DNA of 64,000 nucleotides from Fen-1359 sp963710355 (GTDB lineage Bacteria > Planctomycetota > Phycisphaerae > Sedimentisphaerales > Anaerobacaceae), in NCBI GenBank assembly GCA_963710355.1, contig CAVPZU010000001.1, positions 62,001-126,000 of the forward strand, in the 5' to 3' direction. This document shows positions 59,917 through 64,000 of this stretch, piece after piece. The position numbers were made by a program, and so were the translations under genes. Within the stretch, counting starts at the first letter, position 1. Each line of letters starts with the position of its first letter. Below the pieces are notes generated by a model. The model was not told the origin of the DNA and did not search any database. It was given only the letters and a program-made list of their open reading frames with translations.

Positions 59917-60681
59917 CTATTTCTCCGAAGATTCAGTTGGGATGTTTATCTTTTCCCACGAGTCTTCCCACCTCAAAAGCTCCTCCCTTATCTCAGGACT
60001 ACCATGATTTTTTACATAATCTGCGGCCTCATCATAAAACGAATTCCCCATCTTTTTCAATGCCTTAAAAGCGGCATATCTAACTATATGTATACGGTTT
60101 TCTTTTCCTTCTTTCATTAGTTGTTCAGTTAAAAATAGGGCCGCCTCTTTAGAGGGAAATTTCGCTAATAAAAGAAATTCTTCAATGGATAATTCATTTT
60201 CTTCTTTATTTTTAATTATCTCCAATAACTGTTTCCCCAAGTCGGCCCTCTTGGATTCAGGAAATTTTGTAAATTTTACAAGAGAAACTCTTGCATACCA
60301 TCTAAATTCCGGGTCCGGGTCTTGTAGAAATTCAAATAATATTTCTGTTAGCAGGTCTGTTTCTATTGGTTTTAAAGATCTAGCGGCCAAACCAACTCTT
60401 TGAAATCTTCTGTCTGGCGACCTGAGAACAGATATTATCTCATCTTCTGTTGGTTGTCTTGTTCGCAGAAATTTCTGTCCCATTTTGTTCATCTTGTCAT
60501 AATCTTGTAAAGCCCCCCCACTTGCTGTCATCTTACGCAATGCTTGGTCATATTTTGATGCATATCGAAACCACGCTTTTCCCTCGACTCCGGACTTAAA
60601 TGGGCATCCCGAGATAAAAAGAGATATTCCAATAACAAAGCATATGATATACAAAATTTTACTAATTTTTCTCATGTTCAT
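59917..60681 (-). CDS. HEAT-like lipoprotein
   Basis: 254 residues. Start taken at ATG 60681, giving a lipoprotein signal LYIICFVIGISLFISGC with Cys lipidation site. The mature part is alpha-helical with HEAT-like units: VLRSPDRRFQRVGLAARSL, FLQDPDPEFRWYARVSLVKF, RIHIVRYAAFKALKKMGNSF. No catalytic motif. It is AT-richer than its neighbours. Function unknown, likely a periplasmic scaffold. Confidence 0.72.
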   Translation of the reverse strand: MNMRKISKILYIICFVIGISLFISGCPFKSGVEGKAWFRYASKYDQALRKMTASGGALQDYDKMNKMGQKFLRTRQPTEDEIISVLRSPDRRFQRVGLAARSLKPIETDLLTEILFEFLQDPDPEFRWYARVSLVKFTKFPESKRADLGKQLLEIIKNKEENELSIEEFLLLAKFPSKEAALFLTEQLMKEGKENRIHIVRYAAFKALKKMGNSFYDEAADYVKNHGSPEIREELLRWEDSWEKINIPTESSEK

Positions 60682-60959
60682 TTTCTTCTTTTTTTTGCTT
60701 ATGGACACGGCTTGCAATAATTTCCTTGTTGAGTGATATTAGCGCATCGCTCAGCAAAAATCAAGAAAGGAATTATTGTCAGGCATAGTTCCATAAGGGA
60801 CAACCAGAGTAAACATCAAAATAACTTCTACTTTCCCTCCTCCCCATCCTTGGCACTATCTTGCAGCACAAGCAACAAGAAGCCACGCAGGGGTTGGGAT
60901 TGTCAGGAAAGCAAGAGACATTTTGTTGTTGACACTCGTAGATTGTGTGTTGTCGGCTG

Positions 60960-61262
60960 TCATCTGTAAATGATGCTGATGCTCTGAATATGTTTTCCGA
61001 TGTGTCTGTCCACGTAACCTATAAAGGCCTGCAGAAGTTGCCACTCGGCGTGCGGTACTTTTGATTGCACCTCGGCAACCAAAATTCCTCCTTTGGCCAA
61101 ATCCCAGTTAATCCAGCCGGGGTATTTTGCGTGGACCCATCTGCCTTCTCTTTGACGCTTGAACGTAGTCCCCCGGCCGCGCAAATCCCGTTCGGCGTTT
61201 TTGAGCAGGACTTTCAGGTTCTGCTTGTCGTCCGCCGGTGGAATGATTTGTACAAGTTTCAT
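60960..61262 (-). CDS. Conserved-looking hypothetical protein (100 aa)
   Basis: ATG 61262 has a perfect AGGAGG five bases upstream; longer readings lack one. Sequence KLVQIIPPADDKQNLKVLLK, then a basic part TTFKRQREGRWVHAKYPGWI and QSKVPHAEWQLLQAFIGYVD. The alpha/beta pattern and Trp-rich centre suggest a folded cytosolic domain. I do not recognise the family. Stands alone between the HEAT lipoprotein and nitroreductase, all on the minus strand. Confidence 0.65.
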   Translation of the reverse strand: MKLVQIIPPADDKQNLKVLLKNAERDLRGRGTTFKRQREGRWVHAKYPGWINWDLAKGGILVAEVQSKVPHAEWQLLQAFIGYVDRHIGKHIQSISIIYR

Positions 61263-61348
61263 AATACCTCCTTGTCCTGTAATCAGCGAACCAATATGTC
61301 GAGATGTCTTCAACGTTCGGATTCTGTTCAAAATCCTGTTTAGCCAAG

Positions 61349-61369
61349 GCACGGGCTGGAAGCCCGTGC
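61349..61369. repeat. REP-like palindrome
   Basis: Perfect nine-pair hairpin GCACGGGCT-GGA-AGCCCGTGC between two genes. It has no T-run, so it is not a standard terminator. The same kind of palindrome is common between genes in several environmental phyla (from memory). Confidence 0.6.
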
Positions 61370-61376
61370 TACGAAC

Positions 61377-62030
61377 TTATTTTTTCGGGTATCCGACTGT
61401 TTGAGCGAGAATAATCTTTTGATTGTCTCGCAGTTTCATTAACTTCGGCAGGGCCTGCTTGTCAACCATCCCGCGCACAACGGTCGCCAATCCTTCGGAA
61501 GCACAGTATAGATAAACGTTCTGGCTGATAAAGCCTGTGTCGGTGGCGGAATAGAAGGCCCTGTCCTCATCTGACCTCATCCTCATCTTCGAGTAATCTG
61601 CCACAAAGACGAGGTTCACGGGTGCATCCTTTACAAATGGCTGAGGCCCTGTTGCTGCCCGAACGTCTTCTGCCAGAACCGTTTTCAGCACGTTTGAATT
61701 TGCATCATAGAGATAAAGGCCGTCAGCAATAGCGACGTAGATATCTATCTCCTGACAATTCATTGCAGTTGGTGCGGTATGCTTTTTTGAATCCGGGCGA
61801 TTTATTCCGTTCGCCGCCCAGAGCATATTTGAAAGGGTCTGCAGGGGGAGTTTTTCGCTGCTGAATTCGCGGGAGGTCTTTCTGTCCTTCAAGGCCTGCA
61901 TTAGCGGTTTGCCGCCGTCCGTTTGCGGCTTGGGAAGCAGGATAGAATTAGACTCCTGCGCGAAAGCTAAAGCGGACCAGGTAAGCATAACGACCAAAAC
62001 CAGGCGAGCAGTTAGTGATATTGTTTTCAT
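61377..62030 (-). CDS. Exported nitroreductase-family (SagB/ThcOx-like) protein
   Basis: 217 residues from ATG 62030 (AAGGAG nine bases ahead). Signal peptide LTARLVLVVMLTWSALAFA. The nitroreductase FMN fold is seen in LKDRKTSREFSSEKLPLQTL, NMLWAANGINRPDSKKHTAP, TAMNCQEIDIYVAIADGLYL, FYSATDTGFISQNVYLYCAS, and GLATVVRGMVDKQALPKLM. The Arg/Ser of RKTSR and Asn of AMNCQE are the expected FMN contacts. An exported flavin enzyme of this type is known from anaerobes but its substrate is unknown. Confidence 0.85.
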   Translation of the reverse strand: MKTISLTARLVLVVMLTWSALAFAQESNSILLPKPQTDGGKPLMQALKDRKTSREFSSEKLPLQTLSNMLWAANGINRPDSKKHTAPTAMNCQEIDIYVAIADGLYLYDANSNVLKTVLAEDVRAATGPQPFVKDAPVNLVFVADYSKMRMRSDEDRAFYSATDTGFISQNVYLYCASEGLATVVRGMVDKQALPKLMKLRDNQKIILAQTVGYPKK

Positions 62031-62326
62031 AAATTTTCTCCTTTGGATTTGATAATAATTTACATATTTACCAGCTTTAGTTGACGCTATTATGGTTAAC
62101 ATTGTCGGGAAAAGCAAGAAATTTTTGTCGTCTGACGATTGTAAACCTGCGGTAAAACCGCAGGTTAAATACTCCCTCACTGACGCTCGGGGCTCTGTTG
62201 TCTAAACCCTATAACCTATACGCTATTTTTTTCAGCCTTGCTCTTTCGTTAGTTAAATGCTATACTTATCCGAAAACATAGTTTGATTCGCCGCAGGCGA
62301 GTAAAAATGAAAGGTTTTCGTCGATT
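62031..62326. other. Intergenic upstream of the pyr operon
   Basis: About 300 bases between divergent genes. Includes a small GC hairpin TCGCCGCAGGCGA (62288-62300) 27 bases before pyrR. I looked for a PyrR-type attenuator (anti-antiterminator plus terminator with T-run) and do not see one, so RNA control by PyrR is not supported by sequence here. Confidence 0.4.
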
Positions 62327-62853
62327 ATGAAGGTGCTGTTGAATTCGAGTCAGGTAGAAAATATCCTTGCGGATATTGGCGAAAGGATTATTTCCGATAC
62401 GGGCGGCAGCGAAGATATCGCCATAATCGGCATACGCAGCAGGGGCGAAATTTTGGCGCAGAGGCTTTCGCACAGGTTGTCTGAGAAACTCGACAGGGAG
62501 GTGCCGTGCGGTGCGCTCGATATAACGCTTTATCGAGACGACCTCAATTCCCCGCAGCAAAATAATCAGCCGAAGGTCAGAACCACGGAAATTGGATTTG
62601 ACATTGACGGTAAGGTGATTATTCTGGTCGATGATGTCCTCTATACAGGCCGCAGCGCAGGGCGGCGATGGATGCACTTATCGATTTTGGTAGGCCGAAA
62701 GCGATAAGGCTGGCGGTTCTCGTTGAAAAAGAGGGCAGAGAGTTGCCCATACAGGCTGATTATACAGGCTATAAAGCCGATGTGAAACCCGAAAGACTCG
62801 TTTCGGTATATCTGACCGAATCTGACGGAAAAGAAGAGGTTGTTATAGAGTAG
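62327..62853 (+). CDS. pyrR: Bifunctional pyr regulator / uracil phosphoribosyltransferase, one-base frame break
   Basis: About 175 residues. LNSSQVENILADIGERI, IAIIGIRSRGEILAQRLSHR, GALDITLYRDDLNSPQQ and the PRPP-binding VIILVDDVLYTGRSAG region are typical PyrR. The frame ends early because one base is missing near 62659; restoring it continues RAAMDALIDFGRPKAIRLAV, LVEKEGRELPIQADYTG, and a normal C-terminus. PyrR binds pyr mRNA in response to UMP in many bacteria. It starts the pyr operon, 4 bases before pyrB. Confidence 0.92.
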
Positions 62854-62857
62854 TGCG

Positions 62858-63817
62858 ATGACAATATCAAGAAAAGCGAGGCAGTTCGAGTGGACAAAAA
62901 AGCATCTGCTCGGGCTGCGTGAGCTGAGCAGGGATGAACTGATTTATGTTCTTGATACTGCTGCGGGTTTTGAAGAGGTAAGCAGAAGAAAGGTTAAAAA
63001 AACCCCTGCTCTGCGGGGCAAACTCGTTGTTAATCTGTTTTTCGAGGACAGTACACGGACAAGAAACAGTTTCACTCTTGCCGCAAGCAGATTAAGCGCA
63101 GACGTCATTAACTTTACCAAAAATGAAAGCTCTGTCAGCAAGGGTGAGACGCTGCTCGATACCGCACGCAATCTGGAGGCGATGGGGATAGATATTGTAA
63201 TCATCAGGCATAATGCCGGCGGTGCACCCACATTTTTGAGCAGGAATATCAACGCCTGCGTTGTCAATGCCGGCGACGGCTTTTGTGAGCATCCGACACA
63301 GGGGCTTTTAGATATTTTTACAATCCGCAAGCACAAGGGCAGCCTTGATGGACTTAAAGTCGCCATTGTCGGCGACATCGCACATTCCCGCGTGGCACGC
63401 AGCGATATGTGGGCGATGACAAAACTCGGAGCTGAAGTGATATTTGTCGGCCCACCGACTCTTATGCCCGCAGAAGTTGGCAGGCTGCCGGTAAAGGTAA
63501 GTTATTCCCTCGATGATTGTATAGAAAAAATTGACGTGATAAATATGCTCCGCATTCAGTTCGAAAGGCAGTCCGGCAACCCGTTCCCGTCGGTGCGGGA
63601 ATATTCGCATTATTTCGGATTGACTGTGGACAGAATGAAGAGGGCAAAACCCGATATTATGGTTATGCACCCGGGGCCTATCAATCGCGGGCTGGAAATG
63701 GAAAGCGAGGTTGCCGACGGCGCTAACAGCGTAATACTCGACCAGGTTTCCAACGGCGTTGCGGTCCGAATGGCGGTGCTCTTTTTGGTTAACCAGGCGG
63801 CAGCAATGAAAACTTAA
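62858..63817 (+). CDS. pyrB: Aspartate carbamoyltransferase catalytic subunit
   Basis: 319 residues. Makes carbamoyl-aspartate in pyrimidine synthesis. Motifs: NLFFEDSTRTRNSFTLAASR (S-T-R-T-R carbamoyl-phosphate loop), DGFCEHPTQGLLDIFTIR, KVAIVGDIAHSRVARSDMWA, VINMLRIQFERQSGNPFP and MVMHPGPINRGLEMES. Length and order are standard; no regulatory PyrI gene is adjacent. Intact reading frame. Confidence 0.96.
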   Translation: MTISRKARQFEWTKKHLLGLRELSRDELIYVLDTAAGFEEVSRRKVKKTPALRGKLVVNLFFEDSTRTRNSFTLAASRLSADVINFTKNESSVSKGETLLDTARNLEAMGIDIVIIRHNAGGAPTFLSRNINACVVNAGDGFCEHPTQGLLDIFTIRKHKGSLDGLKVAIVGDIAHSRVARSDMWAMTKLGAEVIFVGPPTLMPAEVGRLPVKVSYSLDDCIEKIDVINMLRIQFERQSGNPFPSVREYSHYFGLTVDRMKRAKPDIMVMHPGPINRGLEMESEVADGANSVILDQVSNGVAVRMAVLFLVNQAAAMKT

Positions 63818-63872
63818 AAGTTAAAACTAAAAATGCGAAACCAAAACTTAAAAAGTAAAACTGACTAAAAAA

Positions 63873-64000
63873 ATGATAAGTGAGCTTTTGATAAAAAATG
63901 GTCACCTAATCGACCCGGCGAACGGTGTTAATAAAAAGGCCGACGTCCTTATCAAAGATGGGCAGATATCGGAGGTGGCGGAGAATATCAAAGCGCCGAA
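63873..64000 (+). CDS. pyrC: Dihydroorotase, N-terminal part, cut by window end
   Basis: 42 codons are visible from ATG 63873: ISELLIKNGHLIDPANGVNK, then KADVLIKDGQISEVAENIKA. This is the N-terminal beta-strand domain of class I dihydroorotases/amidohydrolases (LIKNGxxIDP). Following pyrR-pyrB it should be PyrC (or the inactive partner form); the metal-binding His-x-His motif lies beyond the window, so the distinction cannot be made. Confidence 0.85.
   Translation, partial: MISELLIKNGHLIDPANGVNKKADVLIKDGQISEVAENIKAP

Noticed and set aside
60733..60969. 78-codon frame upstream of the HEAT lipoprotein
   Set aside because: Ser/Lys/Arg-rich, no ribosome site, lies in an otherwise gene-free stretch; more likely chance.
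62031..62326. PyrR-dependent attenuator in the pyr leader
   Set aside because: No terminator hairpin with T-run and no conserved anti-antiterminator sequence could be found.

Overview
This window looks like a chromosomal piece of an anaerobic planctomycete, most likely of the class Phycisphaerae (inference). Support comes from secreted proteins ending in planctomycete-style type I dockerin repeats, a very large parallel beta-helix protein, a uronate (pectin or ulvan type) degradation cluster, an 11-subunit complex I without NADH module, and a large Hdr/MvhD/MetFV/glutamate-synthase locus typical of anaerobic flavin-based electron chemistry.

Layout. 1-0.6 kb: end of an rve-type transposase. 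0.9-10.4 kb (minus): nuoA-B-C-D-H-I-J-K-L-M-N, no nuoE/F/G. 10.7-12.9 kb: mobile remnants, with a broken tyrosine recombinase, two small element genes, the 3' half of a tRNA-Arg (att scar) and an IS630-family element with an A7 frameshift site. 13.1-27.2 kb (plus): a tightly packed operon mvhD-like, metF, two ferredoxin/FMN glutamate-synthase-like genes, a glutaminase/GXGXG protein, hdrC, hdrB, a giant hdrA carrying an inserted GltD-like NAD(P)H module and a second HdrA, mvhD, metV. This is the most interesting system here: a probable electron-bifurcating methylene-THF reductase genetically merged with a split glutamate synthase. 27.5 kb: a second tRNA-like 3' fragment. 27.6-32.2 kb (minus): GH105-DUF4861 lipoprotein, kduI, kduD, kdgA, which together convert unsaturated uronides to KDG and then cleave KDPG. 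32.6-37.4 kb: dockerin remnant, GYD protein, and the uvrB-nadC-birA group. 37.6-45.7 kb: HEAT protein, a short paralogue of a secretin, tsaB, and a secretin with a long Gly/Met repeat. 46.3-53.7 kb: a roughly 2,500-residue beta-helix protein with a subtilisin domain embedded in it. 53.8-56.5 kb (minus): aroA and a divergent aroC. 56.9-62 kb: a dockerin-bearing subtilase-like protein, a PilZ protein, a HEAT lipoprotein, a small hypothetical and a secreted nitroreductase. 62.3-64 kb: pyrR-pyrB-pyrC start.

A striking overall property is that at least 14 otherwise convincing genes, including nuoI, metF, uvrB and pyrR, each need one or two single-base indels to read through. I annotate them as single genes; the simplest reading is residual assembly/sequencing indels, not gene decay. 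The functional picture is of a fermentative or acetogenic-type polysaccharide degrader in which ferredoxin, NAD(P)H, methylene-THF and glutamate pools may be coupled by one soluble iron-sulfur flavoprotein complex, with a ferredoxin-type complex I at the membrane.
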